A DNA stretch of 64,000 nt from Bugulina stolonifera (Eukaryota > Bryozoa > Gymnolaemata > Cheilostomatida > Bugulidae): assembly GCA_935421135.1 (NCBI GenBank), contig OW285188.1, forward strand, positions 6,128,733-6,192,732, in the 5' to 3' direction. The translations under genes and the position numbers were made by a program. The notes beneath the pieces were generated by a model that was not told the DNA's origin, did not search any database, and saw only the letters and a list, made by a program, of their open reading frames with translations. Each line of letters opens with the position of its first letter. Position 1 is the first letter of the stretch. Below, in pieces: positions 1 to 11,285 of this stretch.

Positions 1-577
1 AGAGTTGTGCTTATGTCTTAGTGCATGAGTGACCAACCGTTATTCTTTCGCAAGACCACACTCTAAATTTTGTTCTCTGTGTTTTTGTGTGTTGATTTGG
101 GCAATGGTGCTTGTGTTAAAATTGATATCCATGATGGAGAGAGTGTTATATTACCATGGGCAGGTTGTGAAAAGTCAGTCTAAACTTTTATTCAGCAAAG
201 CACAAGCCATGTGTAATTTAATGTCCATAAACAACAGTGATCCTATCAACCACAATACGACATGTGTGGGAGAAACTCCTAATAATACAGTGTGGAAGGA
301 TAACTCTTAATATATAATAATACAACAGAGAAAAGTACTTTTTGCTGTTCATATACAGATCATCCAGTGAGATGACTGACAGCTCAGTGACAAAAATCAG
401 AAAAGTCAAAATAGAAATAGTGTTGTTTGGGGGACAGTAGTGGATCAGATAGGAAAAATAAAAAAGTTATGTTCACAATCCCTTGTGTCCCAAGAAGCAG
501 TCCTCTCACACGGTTTTTTTATTTGAAGCTTTGGTATTTTTATTGTTTTGTGGTATTCCAAGTATTGCCCTGATAGA
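1..577. other. Unassigned left edge
   Basis: This stretch precedes the tandem duplication. A 93-codon open frame on the + strand (29-310) and short frames on the - strand show no family motif I recognise and no convincing splice sites. I see no assignable gene. Confidence 0.4.
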
Positions 578-732
578 CTCAATTTATTTTTTCTCTCAAC
601 AATAATGCAATGTTTGGTCTGCCATCCAATGTGAGGGGTGGATGCCATGATTGTCTTTTAAACAAATGCCAAGGATTAGTTTATATGATATTTCTTGGTA
701 CGTGATGAATTAAGCAGCATGTTTCAAATGAG

Positions 733-1090
733 TCAAAAAAAATTTTCTAGGTCTGAATGTTGCTTTTTTCTGCTAACGGAGAGTCCAAATTTTGTCCAGT
801 CTTTATTGTAATTTGTAAACTCGAATTTACCCATAAGGTTGAAGCTAATTTCTCGATATGCCTGTACATTTGGGGTTGATTTTGACGCGGCCAGTATCTC
901 CAAGCTCTGTGCCAATTTTTCCATTTGCCTCCCAATCCTCTCATATTTATCTTTGGTTAGCCTTAGGTCTATTTCCTCTCGAAGAGCTAATCTATATGTA
1001 TATACATGTATTGTCCCATTTTACTTCTGCTCCTGGCTCAGGTTCAGCCTGGTAATCATGTGGCTCTCCCAGTGCTGCCATATCAATTAT
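733..1090 (-). CDS. Unrecognised charged/coiled-coil open frame in duplicated unit (copy 1)
   Basis: Read on the minus strand, the frame from about 1010 to 733 is rich in Glu, Lys, Arg and Leu. It looks like real protein: a stretch around RLTKDKYERIGRQMEKLAQS, then an Asn/Phe/Lys-rich end. An overlapping upstream frame (about 1085-1000) begins MAALGEPHDYQAEPEPGAEV and runs into a stop at a small CATGTATATACATG-like palindrome. The two pieces may be one coding region broken by that insertion. I do not recognise the family. It could be a host exon caught in the duplication or an ORF of an unknown element. Confidence 0.35.
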
Positions 1091-2063
1091 TCTTTGTTTT
1101 GTATAATCCTGTCTACGACGCCAATTGTGCAGATGTCACTCTGTTACCAGATGACATCAACTGGTTTTTATAGCAACAAGCAATTGTAGTTTGTTGGCAT
1201 AAATCTATTGAACTTGTACCCTATAAAAGTGCATGGTTTGAGAATTAAAATTAGTTCTAGAATATAATATAGTTAATTAGGTGAATATGACAGAGTACAT
1301 GTAATATTGAGTGTTCATAGTAGACAATATTACATAATTAATTGACATTACTACACAATATAATTATAGCCTCCCTTGCATAATTGACACAAATATAGCG
1401 ACTTTGTGAACTGTTGCTAGGGGTAGTTAGTAGATGCAGAAGTTGCGGTAAAGAAATCTAACTGATGTTATGATTATATGTATTATTTATTCCCATATAC
1501 ACCGTGAAGTCTAAAAGTTTATAAAATTATTAAAATTGTTGTATTAAAACATCTAATTACACACAATCATGTATACACTGTACACATACTGTTATTAGCA
1601 AAGCAATTTTCAACTTATACACTATTATTATAATATTAGAAATTCATTTAATTAAATTTAAAACTGACCTTTTGCCTCTGTTAGTTCCTGCTTCTATAAC
1701 GTACTACTAAGAATTTGGAGAAAAACCTCCTCTACTGATATAAGTTAGTCCACCGCTAAGACTTGGAGAGTAACCTCCTTTATACTGTTAAGTTGCATGT
1801 AGTTTACAATTGTTACTGATAAGTGTTTGGAGTATAACCTCCTCTACTGGCTGTTAATGACTAACTGAACAGGTTGAACAGCAATTCCTTTCCTTCCAGG
1901 CCTACTAACAACAAAAACAGTCCATACTTGGCTAAAGGTCTCACAACACACAGTACACCCAAGCCACCATACGAAGGCAACCCACCAGTCACCCCAGTGC
2001 ATTCAGGTTTTGTAATAATATATGCAAGGGTGAGTCTGTGATGTCATGGTCAGTAAGTTCTAA

Positions 2064-2486
2064 TCACAGACCACAGAGGAAATATATTAACATGATATTT
2101 TCTTCACACTCCCACCTAAATTCATTCATATAAATTTGCAACAGTGTATCTATTTCACTGCTATCACTTTCCAAAAAAGTCACGTAATCATATAAGGCAT
2201 TGTAATCAGTTTTTTCTATCTCAGAAAAGGACTTTTCATAGATGCCCAACCTTCAGCTAATACATTTTGAAATATCAGTTTTTAGCAGAGTAATCTAGTT
2301 TTGTTTGCCCTTTTCTGATGGCTCTCTCCTTTTCCTAAGCTTTACAGCATGTACACTACTTAGACTAGGTGACACTTTATCGCCTTCTGTAAGGCCACTG
2401 TCAAATTCTGGTTCATCACTGTTTAGATCAGATGAATGTTCAGTGTGTTCTATTGGCTTATCAGTGACATTAGATGAGTCGGCCAT
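2064..2486 (-). CDS. Unrecognised acidic open frames in duplicated unit (copy 1)
   Basis: Two adjacent minus-strand frames. The first (2486-2295) starts MADSSNVTDKPIEHTEHSSD and is Ser/Asp/Glu-rich, ending in a basic KLRKRREPSEKGKQ cluster, like a nuclear regulatory or transposase N-terminus. The second (2249-2064) starts MGIYEKSFSEIEKTDYNALY and is also acidic. In copy 1 the first frame ends at a TAG; in copy 2 that codon is Gln and the frame runs 14 codons further. Their order and compositional similarity suggest one broken coding region. No family recognised. Confidence 0.35.
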
Positions 2487-2671
2487 AATTAATATTTTAT
2501 CAAGGTACTGCTGGACACCAGCAGTATACTATTTAAGGCTATGACACTTTAGTGTTTTGATAATACAGATTGCGTAATAATAGTCTGTTGTACTAATTAA
2601 TACAATAATTCCAAATAGCAGTTGCTACATGTATACATACATGTACATATACATGTATAATAATCAGTATA

Positions 2672-4527
2672 TTGTATTTTTAGCAAGGAATTTGTCTGTG
2701 AGCAGTCAGAGACTTGTTTCAAGTCCATGAAAATACCAGCAGACTCAGCAGAAAGGACAATGTCATCCGCAAAAGCGGCAGAAGAAACTGGAGCCGAGCT
2801 TTCATTCAAATGAAATCCCACTCGGTGGTCCAGTTGAGAGGTGGGCATGCCAATGACAGCATTGAACAGATGCACTGAAAGAGGGTCACCCTGCTTAATG
2901 CCACGCCTAGATGTGATCTTTCTCGACAGGCGGGTGCCCAGAGCCAAACGTGTACTGCTCATAGAGTAAAATCTAGAACAGTAACCAATCAGATGCTCTG
3001 GGACGCCCAGCCTGCGGCAGGCCGCCCACAGCGCATCATGCCCAACACTATCGAATGCCTTACGCATATCCAAAAACAAACTTTCAAATTCTTGATCTTG
3101 GCCTTCGATTTCTCCAGACACCTCTGGAGGAGCATGGAATTGAAAAACAGTCCATCTCCCCTCCGGAAACCTTTCTGGCGCCTGGGCATGGGCAAAAGAG
3201 CCTCAAACCTAAAACCAAGAACACAGTAGAAAAGCCGACAAAAAACAGAACCTACGGAAATAGGCCTAAACTCTGCCGGATCTCTGGTCCCTGGAACCTT
3301 GGGGATAAGCGTAGTCCGCGCCTCACAAATCCTAGATGGTATCATTCCGCACCACAGCCATAGGTTCAGAAAAGAGGTCAGGTGGGCAGATGGAATTTTC
3401 TTGAGTCTTCGCCAGGTCCAGCCATCTGGGCCTGGGGCTCCTTTATTCTTTACTTTCAGAATCGATGCCACTTCATCCTCTGAGATGGGATCCATCAATC
3501 CATTGATGGTCTCGAAGCGATCTCCATGCTCAGGAGGGGTGAACGAAGGAGAGGGGCGTTCCTGCAAGGTAGTCCAAAAATCTTCAGTTTCTAAGGGGAG
3601 GTCTTGATTGACGGTCCCGAAACTACCATCAAGGATGGAGTCTGTCAGGCGTCCAGGGTCGTCCTTGAACATCTTCTGGGCCTGGCGAAACTCCATCCTT
3701 CTTTTCTCTTTAGCGTTCTTTGGCACATACCTGGTGGGGGTCCTGTCTTCTGCCATTAGGTAACTGAATCGCTGGAAATCTCCGCTCAAACGTCACGTCC
3801 ACAAAATCCTGTGTCTTGACAATCTCATGCCTCAATCCTGAATCCATCGTAAAAAGCTTATCAATGTCAATTGCATGCAAGATGTTATCAAATGAATAAA
3901 AAGAAAAAGAAGAGGGGTTGCCGTGAGAAGAGGTTGAGGGGTGCTTGCTTGGTTGCTCTCTAGCTCAAGAATTCTTGTTACGAACACCCTTGATCGATTC
4001 AATCGAATACTCAGGAAAAGTTTTCCTAAGTTCAACGTTAATAAATCTTACCGACAAGTCCCTCAACCTTGAATCCTCACGGGCTAGCCTTATCATCATT
4101 TCGTCGTTCCACCTGATGTGCCTAATCTGCCTTTCTGCCTCTTCCTGATGATATCTTTCCCGGTGTGTCCATCTAAGGTGCTACGACAGTCCTGCCAACG
4201 TCTTGAATCCACGGCTACAAATAACACAACAATGGAAGTCGCATACGATGCAACGCCAAGGAGCTTGCGCTCCCCAGCTCAAGTACTTACTAACCCTCCC
4301 GAACTGGGATGATTGAGTGGCCGTCGTTCGAGAGGGGCAGAGCGGTGAAAAGCACTGCTCCAGGGGACAGCCGTCCGTGTTACCAGCACTGGCACCCTCA
4401 GAGGAGGCTGCTCTACGCCTAAGTTTTGGAGGCATAGTACTGGTTTCTAACTCAGCCTGATGGATTTTAGCTGAAATGCACTATTAGCCGCTAGAGAAGA
4501 AGTCTCTAACGTTTTCCGACTCTCACC
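2672..4527 (-). pseudogene. R2-like non-LTR retrotransposon, dead and 5'-truncated (copy 1)
   Basis: The minus-strand reading order is: an N-terminal zinc finger (C-x2-C then GFKTLAGLS, a TAG stop, then HLRWTH) at about 4435-4150; a fragment at 4035-3832; then the reverse transcriptase from 3789. RT landmarks are GAPGPDGWTW, TTLIPKVPGTRDPAEFRPIS, FLDMRKAFDS (motif A), RRGIKQGDPLS (motif B) and AFADDIVL (motif C). The RT is split between two frames near 3000-3120. Nothing resembling a thumb or endonuclease follows motif C. The zinc finger plus RT order fits the R2/NeSL group of site-specific LINEs. The nonsense codon and frameshift are shared with copy 2. Confidence 0.85.
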
Positions 4528-4686
4528 AAGTCTCAATTTATTTTTACTCTCAACAATAATGCAATGTTTGGTCTGCCATCCAATGTGAGGGGTGGATGCC
4601 ATGATTGTCTTTTAAACAAATGCCAAGGATTAGTTTATATGATATTTCTTGGTACGTGATGAATTAAGCAGCATGTTTCAATTGAG

Positions 4687-5044
4687 TCAAAAAAAATTTT
4701 CTAGGTCTGAATGTTGCTTTTTTCTGCTAACGGAGAGTCGAAATTTTGTCCAGTCTTTATTGTAATTTGTAAACTCGAATTTACCCATAAGGTTGAAGCT
4801 AATTTCTCGATATGCCTGTACATTTGGGGTTGATTTTGACGCGGCCAGTATCTCCAAGCTCTGTGCCAATTTTTCCATTTGCCTCCCAATCCTCTCATAT
4901 TTATCTTTGGTTAGCCTTAGGTCTATTTCCTCTCGAAGAGCTAATCTATATGTATATACATGTATTGTCCCATTTTACTTCTGCTCCTGGCTCAGGTTCA
5001 GCCTGGTAATCATGTGGCTCTCCCAGTGCTGCCATATCAATTAT
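4687..5044 (-). CDS. Unrecognised charged/coiled-coil open frame (copy 2)
   Basis: This is the duplicate of the frame at 733-1090, with one residue change (TKFR for TKFG) in the last part. Nearly unchanged coding sequence fits recent duplication and does not by itself show selection. Family unrecognised. Confidence 0.35.
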
Positions 5045-6017
5045 TCTTTGTTTTGTATAATCCTGTCTACGACGCCAATTGTGAAGATGTCACTCTGTTA
5101 CCAGATGACATCAACTGGCTTTTATAGCAACAAGCAATTGTAGTTTGTTGGCATAAATCTATTGAACTTGTACCCTATAAAAGTGCATGGTTTGAGAATT
5201 AAAATTAGTTCTAGAATATAATATAGTTAATTAGGTGAATATGACAGAGTACATGTAATATTGAGTGTTCATAGTAGACAATATTACATAATTAATTGAC
5301 ATTACTACACAATATAATTATAGCCTCCCTTGCATAATTGACACAAATATAGCGACTTTGTGAACTGTTGCTAGGGGTAGTTAGTAGATGCAGAAGTTCC
5401 GGTAAAGAAATCTAACTGATGTTATGATTACATGTAAAATTTATTCCCATATACACCGTGAAGTCTAAAAGTTTATAAAATTATTAAAATCATTGTATTA
5501 AAACATCTAATTACACACAATCATGTATACACTGTACACATACTGTTATTAGCAAAGCAATTTTCAACTTATACACTATTATTATAATATTAGAAATTCA
5601 TATAATTAAATTTAAAACTGACCTTTTGCCTCCGTTAGTTCCTGCTTCTATAACGTACTACTAAGAATTTGGAGAAAAACCTCCTCTACTGATATAAGTT
5701 AGTCCACCGCTAAGACTTGGAGAGTAACCCCCTTTATACTGTTAAGTTACATGTAGTTTATAATTGTTACTGATAAGTGTTTGGAGTATAACCTCTTCTA
5801 CTGGCTGTTAATGACTAACTGAACAGGTTGAACAGCAATTCCTTTCCTTCCAGGCCTACTAACAACAAAAACAGTCCATACTTGGCTAAAGGTCTCACAA
5901 CACACAGTACACCTAGGCCACCATATGAAGGCAACCCACCAGTCACCCCAGTGCATTCAGGTTTTGTAATAATATATGCAAGGGTGTGTCTGTGATGTCA
6001 TGGTCAGTAAGTTCCAA

Positions 6018-6440
6018 TCACAGACCACAGAGGAAATATATTAACATGATATTTTCTTCACACTCCCACCTAAATTCCTTCATATAAATTTGCAACAGTG
6101 TATCTATTTCACTGCTATCACTTTCCAAAAAAGTCAAGTAATCATATAGGGCATTGTAATCAGTTTTTTCTATCTCAGAAAAGGCCTTTTCATAGATGCC
6201 CAACCTTCAGCTAATACATTTTGAAATATCAGTTTTTAGCAGAGTAATCTGGTTTTGTTTGCCCTTTTCTGATGGCTCTCTCCTTTTCCTAAGCTTTACT
6301 GCATGCACACTACTAAGACTAGGTGACACTTTATCGCCTTCTGTAAGGCCACTGTCAAATTCTGGTTCATCACTGTTTAGATCAGATGAATGTTCAGTGT
6401 GTTCTATTGGCTTATCAGTGACATTGGATGAGTCGGCCAT
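6018..6440 (-). CDS. Unrecognised acidic open frames (copy 2)
   Basis: This is the duplicate of 2064-2486. The acidic frame starts at 6440 and, lacking the TAG seen in copy 1, continues to 6207 (77 codons). The second frame (6203-6018) differs from copy 1 at three residues. The same uncertainty about identity applies. Confidence 0.35.
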
Positions 6441-6625
6441 AATTAATATTTTATCAAGGTACTGCTGGACACCAGCAGTATACTATTCAAGGCTATGACA
6501 CTTTAGTGTTTTGATAATACAGATTGCGTAATAATAGTCTGTTGTACTAATTAATACAATAATTCCAAATAGCAGTTGCTACATGTATACATACATGTAC
6601 ATATACATGTATAATAATCAGTATA

Positions 6626-8519
6626 TGGTATTTTTAGCAAGGAATTTGTCTGTGAGCAGTCAGAGACTTGTTTCAAGTCCATGAAAATACCAGCAGACTC
6701 AGCAAAAAGGACAATGTCATCCGCAAAAGCGGCAGAAGAAACTGGAGCCGAGCTTTCATTCAAATGAAATCCCACTCGGTGGTCCAGTTGAGAGGTGGAC
6801 ATGCCAATGACAGCATTGAACAGATGCACTGAAAGAGGGTCACCCTGCTTAATGCCACGCCTAGATGTGATCTTTCTCGACAGGCGGGTGCCCAGAGCCA
6901 AACGTGTACTGCTCATAGAGTAAAATCTAGAACAGTAACCAATCAGATGCTCTGGGACGCCCAGCCTGCGGCAGGCCGCCCACAGCGCATCATGCCCACC
7001 ACTATCGAATGCCTTACGCATATCCAAAAACAAACTTTCAAATTCTTGATCTTGGCCTTCGATTTCTCCAGACACCTCTGGAGGAGCATGGAATTGAAAA
7101 ACAGTCCATCTCCCCTCCGGAAACCTTTCTGGCGCCTGGAGATGGGCAAAAGAGCCTCAAACCTAGAACCAAGAACACAGTGGAAAAGCCGACAAAAAAC
7201 AGAACCTACGGAAATAGGCCTAAACTCTGCCGGATCTCTGGTCCCTGGAATCTTGGGGATAAGCGTAGTCCGCGCCTCACAAATCCTAGATGGTATCATT
7301 CCGCACCACAGCCATAGGTTCAGAAAAGAGGTCAGGTGGGCAGATGGAATTTTCTTGAGTCTTCGCCAGGTCCAGCCATCTGGGCCTGGGGCTCCTTTAT
7401 TCTTTACTTTCAGAATCGATGCCACTTCATCCTCTGAGATGGGATCCATCAATCCATTGATGGTCTCGAAGCGATCTCCATGCTCAGGAGGGGTGAACGA
7501 AGGAGAGGGGCGTTCCTGCAAGGTAGTCCAAAAATCTTCAGTTTCTAAGGGGAGGTCTTGATTGACGGTCCCGAAACTACCATCAAGGATGGAGTCTGTC
7601 AGGCGTCCAGGGTCGTCCTTGAACATCTTCTGGGCCTGGCGAAACTCCATTCATCTTTTTCTTTAGCGTTCTTTGGCACATTCCTGGTGGGGTCCTGTCT
7701 TCTGCCATTAGGTAACTGAATCGCTGGAAATCTCCGCTCAAACGTCACGTCCACAAAATCCTGTGTCTTGACAATCTCATGCCTCAATCCTGAATCCATC
7801 GTAAAAAGCTTATCAATAACAATTGCATGCAAGATGTTATCAAATGAAAAAGAAGAAAAAGAAGAGGGGTTGCCCTGAGGAGAGGCAGAAGGTTGAGGGG
7901 TGCTTGCTTGGTTGCTCTCTAGCTCAAGAAGTTCCCTATAGCGGGAATTCTTGTTACGAACACCCTTGATCGATTCAATCAAATACTCAAGAAAAGTTTT
8001 CCCAAGTTCAACGTTAATAAATCTTACCGACAAGTCCCTCAACCTTACCTCCTCACGGGCTAGCCTTATCATCATTTCGTCGTTCCACCGGATGTGCCTA
8101 ACCTGCCTTTCTGCCTCTTCGTGATGATATCTTTCCTGGTGTGTCCATCTAAGGTGCTACGACGGTCCTGCCAACGTCTTGAATCCACGGCTACAAATAA
8201 CACAACAATGGAAGTCGCATACGATGCAACGCCAAGGAGCTTGCGCTCCCCAGCTCAAGTACTTACTAACCCTCCCGAACTGGGGTGATTTAGTGGCCGT
8301 CGTTCGAGAGGGGCAGAGCGGTGAAAAGCACTGCTCCAGGGGACAGCCGTCCGTGTTACCAGCACTGGCAGCCTCAGAGGAGGCTACTCTACGCCTAAGT
8401 TTTGGAGGCATAGTACTGGTTTCTTACTCATCCTGATGGATTTTAGCTGAAATGCACTATTAGCCGCTAGAGAAGAAGTCTCTAACGTTGTCCGACTCTC
8501 ACCACGGGGAGGTTGTGCA

Positions 8520-8550
<31 letters not shown>

Positions 8551-8646
8551 TTTGCGCTTGGTTGAATTTCTTCACTTTGACATTCAAAGCACTGGGCAGA
8601 AATCACATCGCGTCGACATATGTAGAAAATGGCCAAACCCCCTGAC
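6626..8646 (-). pseudogene. R2-like LINE insertion with intact ends and 15-bp target duplication (copy 2)
   Basis: The same element as at 2672-4527, but with its 5' end. The minus-strand 5' terminus reads GGGGGTTTGGCCATTTTCTA (8642-8623); the 3' terminus ends AAATTCCTTGCTAAAAATAC (about 6646-6627). The repeat ATAATAATCAGTATA lies on both sides (6611-6625 and 8647-8661), as expected for target-primed reverse transcription. The element is only ~2.0 kb. The frame passes through a zinc finger broken by a stop (8157), a linker (8075-7599) and RT (7650-6551) with motifs GAPGPDGWTW, RRGIKQGDPLS and AFADDIVL, then drops straight into the 3' end, so thumb and endonuclease are missing. Frameshifts occur near 7640 and 7050. 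It was probably mobilised in trans or deleted internally. Confidence 0.85.
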
Positions 8647-8764
8647 ATAATAATCAGTATAGCTAATTGCTAATTTACAGTGTATCCACTATCTCTGTGA
8701 AAATACCACCATGACACAATAGACTCACGAATGGCGTATATGAACCCACCACGAATAAAATGAA

Positions 8765-10069
8765 TTAGTCAAGTGAAGGTAACTTCAGTCTAGTCATTGC
8801 ACATGTAAATGTGTTGTAATAATAATATGTACAGTGCAAATAGTCAGGTATGATGTCTTCACACGTCACCTCCTATGAGAAGTCCGAAGACTAATTTATT
8901 TTAGAGTGAGGACTTGAGTTAAGTGCTAAACTGTGTATATGTATCATATGCCGACACTTTGTTCAGTGTTATCTACAGTAATAGATATTATTAGTAGACA
9001 TCATAGCCAGTGTTTTTGTTTAGCGTTATGTGTATAAATTGTCAAAGTGAGCACTATTGAACGCACATCATGTTTTGAATTTTGACAAAAATTGCTCCCA
9101 TGAATAATCATTCTCCGAGTTGTCAAATGGTTTTAAACTAAATTTTAACCAGCATTGTAGTTTAACAGAGTAAAATAACTCACCCGTGGGACTGTGTTCC
9201 GCATCTTCGTCAGTCTCGTCTATGTGTAGACTGTGGAGGTTAGGACTGGCATCTACTCGTCTTATCGGGCTGTTCGTCGGGCTGCTCGTCTGACCTTCCA
9301 ATTTCAGTTCAAACCTTTTCATGAAGTCCTCCATCCTTTTTACTACCGTTGAGGTGATGGTGTGTCCTACCTTTTCCAGCTTCTGTTCGAAATACTCTGC
9401 TTGTTGTGTAGCAGCTTGCCTGGTTTCCATCTTCAGCTCTTGAATTTGGTTATTTACATCTTCATGTATTCGTGTTAATTGAGCATCTAGTTTTTGCTCA
9501 AACTCAGTTTTTAATTGTTCAATCGCACCTTCCCACGCTGTTGCCATAATTTGTTTCATTAGGCTTGTGAGGTGAGATCCGGTTTGCGGGACCAAATGCG
9601 ATGGCCGTATGTCTGGCTATGCGCAGTACTATACGGACATTCACGCGGACTGTATTTTGAATGACTGTCGTGTCTAACTGTGGACTTGTACAGTGTCTAA
9701 ATAGGCCTTTTGACTATCTATTGTCTATCTGTGGACGAATAGACTTGAAGTAATACGCACGTTTTTAGAATAATAATAATAACTATATTTATGTGCAGTA
9801 ATAATATTGGATCCTTTTATTCTGTTTACTACAATTCAACTCTTTTAAAAAGTAAGCTTCACGATATTTTAAAACTAATAAAATATATAAAAAGTATTGG
9901 CCAATCAGGTCTTGTATTGGTTATTATGTTAAACTTGGTTACCATAGTAATATCAGTCAGTCAGTTAGTCAAGTGAAGGTAACTCCAGTCCAGTCTAGTC
10001 ATTGCACCTGTAAATGTGTTGTAATAATAATATGTACAGTGCAAATAGTCAGGTATGATGTCTTCACAC
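8765..10069 (-). mobile_element. Remnant bounded by ~100-bp direct repeats
   Basis: The block at 8765-8864 recurs at 9965-10069 with few differences and one 5-base insertion. Between the repeats lies a gag-like frame on the minus strand (9595-9068). The repeats could be partial LTRs of an internally deleted LTR retrotransposon. I cannot see clean TG...CA ends, a primer-binding site or target duplications. Confidence 0.45.
9068..9595 (-). CDS. Gag-like coiled-coil protein fragment
   Basis: A 175-codon minus-strand frame with a long heptad-patterned helix (residues about 15-95, rich in Glu/Gln/Lys/Leu, for example AIEQLKTEFEQKLDAQLTRI). An acidic Ser/Thr/Pro linker follows, with a C-terminal KPFDNSENDYSWEQFLSKF. 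The final segment resembles the start of retrotransposon gag core regions (a Phe-Asp then W-x-x-F pattern). Together with the flanking direct repeats this suggests a truncated gag. A host coiled-coil exon is the alternative. Confidence 0.45.
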   Translation of the reverse strand: MVPQTGSHLTSLMKQIMATAWEGAIEQLKTEFEQKLDAQLTRIHEDVNNQIQELKMETRQAATQQAEYFEQKLEKVGHTITSTVVKRMEDFMKRFELKLEGQTSSPTNSPIRRVDASPNLHSLHIDETDEDAEHSPTGELFYSVKLQCWLKFSLKPFDNSENDYSWEQFLSKFKT

Positions 10070-10199
10070 AACATGTGTGGCAACTGTTTACTTATTCTAT
10101 ATTCTATGTACTAATACACGTGGTACTTGTGGAAGTTTAGAGAAGTCACTGCAGACAGAAATAATCAAGTGAAACACAGCATGGTCTATTCAAATTCGG

Positions 10200-10495
10200 A
10201 GTCAATTCTACTAATATAGTCAGCTCCAACATTACCCTTGCCTTTGATCTCCTCTACTCTGATTTGGAAGTTCTGTGAACACATTGCCCATCTCATCACT
10301 CAACTATTCTCGAACTTGGCATGATTGGTGTATACTAATGGTTGATGGTCGTCAGCCTGTAGTGCGTGTAGCTGTTTATGCGGACCACTAGTGTTTGTTT
10401 GACAATTTATATTGTATTGTCCTTTGATTGTATCAAAGAAGCTAATGAACTTGAGTTTCACTGATGTAGGATGTATTGCATCTAACACCATCAAA
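10200..10495 (-). pseudogene. Ty3/gypsy RNase H fragment
   Basis: Minus-strand translation shows the end of a gypsy RNase H domain: LQADDHQPLVYTNHAKFENS, a TGA stop, then VMRWAMCSQNFQIRVEEIKG followed by KGNVGADYISR. The DHQPL, RWA and ADYISR landmarks are typical of gypsy Pol. The in-frame TGA shows it is dead. It could continue the RNase H start at 11,165-11,285, separated by ~670 bp of other sequence. Confidence 0.82.
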
Positions 10496-10499
10496 TCTA

Positions 10500-11160
10500 A
10501 AATTGTTGTAGCACATTTGTCATGACATTATTAATTAAAAAGGCAGCTGTGAATTGCTGTTAAATAATAAACCAACACAAGTCTATGATGTTTACATTGA
10601 GGCAAAGACAGAATATATAATTAAAGCCAAAAATAGAAGTTGGAAGCAACAATAAGCTTCATGTTCAAAAACAGTAATAGTCAATTAAAACAGCTGAAAG
10701 CTATGAATTCAGTTCACATACCTTGGCTGTTCGTAGCTTAACTGATACCTTACTTTGCTCTAAAAGAGCTATACTATCACTCTTTTTGCTCTAAAAAAGC
10801 TTTACTACCACTCTCTAGACTTTACTTTTGGTTTGCTAAACTCTCACAAAGCTTCATAATTGCTTCCAACTATCTACTACAACTTTACTTCATAAAAGTT
10901 TCTCTCAAACTGAGCAGCTAAGAGTGTGTGCCGGCAGCCAAAGACCCCCAGCCCCCAGATCCCATTGGCCGAAAGAATTATACCACCAACCCCAAAATCA
11001 ATTACAAGGCAGCACTCTAGCCAGCCCAGGTGCCAGACATTCCACAACGCTGCAACGTGTCTTGAAATGTGCACCCAATTATCCCAGCATTAACTGTATG
11101 TCCATACCCATTGTCTTACAGTATTTAGAAATCATTACTAAATGATTCACTGGGTACTGG
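10500..11160. other. Non-coding spacer between gypsy fragments
   Basis: No coding signal. Short imperfect repeats (GCTCTAAAARAGCT-type around 10,750-10,800) and an ordinary-looking stretch to 11,110 are present. It may be an insertion that split one gypsy RNase H into the pieces on either side. Confidence 0.35.
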
Positions 11161-11164
11161 GTAT

Positions 11165-11285
11165 TTTACAGTGTAAACTCTGCTCCATACAGATACTGTA
11201 AGTACTCATTTATTGCCCATACGACTGCTAGGCACTCCTTTTCTATGGCCGGGTAATTTCTTTCACGATCTAGAAGTTTTCTGCA
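11165..11285 (-). pseudogene. Ty3/gypsy RNase H fragment
   Basis: The minus-strand translation contains KLLDRERNYPAIEKECLAVV followed by WAINEYLQYLYGAEFTL, the classic gypsy RNase H segment (NYPAIEKECLAVVWA). The frame is open through the fragment but has no flanking Pol sequence next to it. Confidence 0.85.

Larger units (their letters stand above)
578..4527. repeat. Large tandem duplication, copy 1 (~3.95 kb)
   Basis: The sequence from 578 onward recurs from 4532 at an offset of 3954 bases, with only scattered substitutions and small indels. The offset grows to 3976 near the right end because copy 2 has extra bases around 7880-7960. On the minus strand the unit holds a 5'-truncated R2-like LINE on the right (about 2672-4527) and unrecognised open frames on the left (733-2486). 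The junction at 4528-4532 fuses the LINE 5' region directly to the left edge of the next unit, so this is a head-to-tail duplication and not two independent insertions. Confidence 0.93.
4532..8503. repeat. Large tandem duplication, copy 2 (~3.97 kb)
   Basis: This is the second copy of the unit starting at 578. It matches copy 1 until about 8503. There copy 1 breaks off (4527) while copy 2 runs on through the LINE 5' end to 8646. The 63-codon acidic frame is identical in both copies and the 61-codon frame differs at three residues, so the duplication is recent relative to the decay of the LINE, whose stop and frameshift are shared. Confidence 0.93.

Noticed and set aside
839..1189. 116-codon + strand frame in the duplicated unit (and its copy at 4,793-5,143)
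   Set aside because: It is antisense to the more protein-like minus-strand frame, rich in Cys/Ser/Leu as expected for a shadow frame, and has no motif.
9791..9976. 61-codon + strand frame
   Set aside because: AT-rich chance frame between repeat remnants, no motif.
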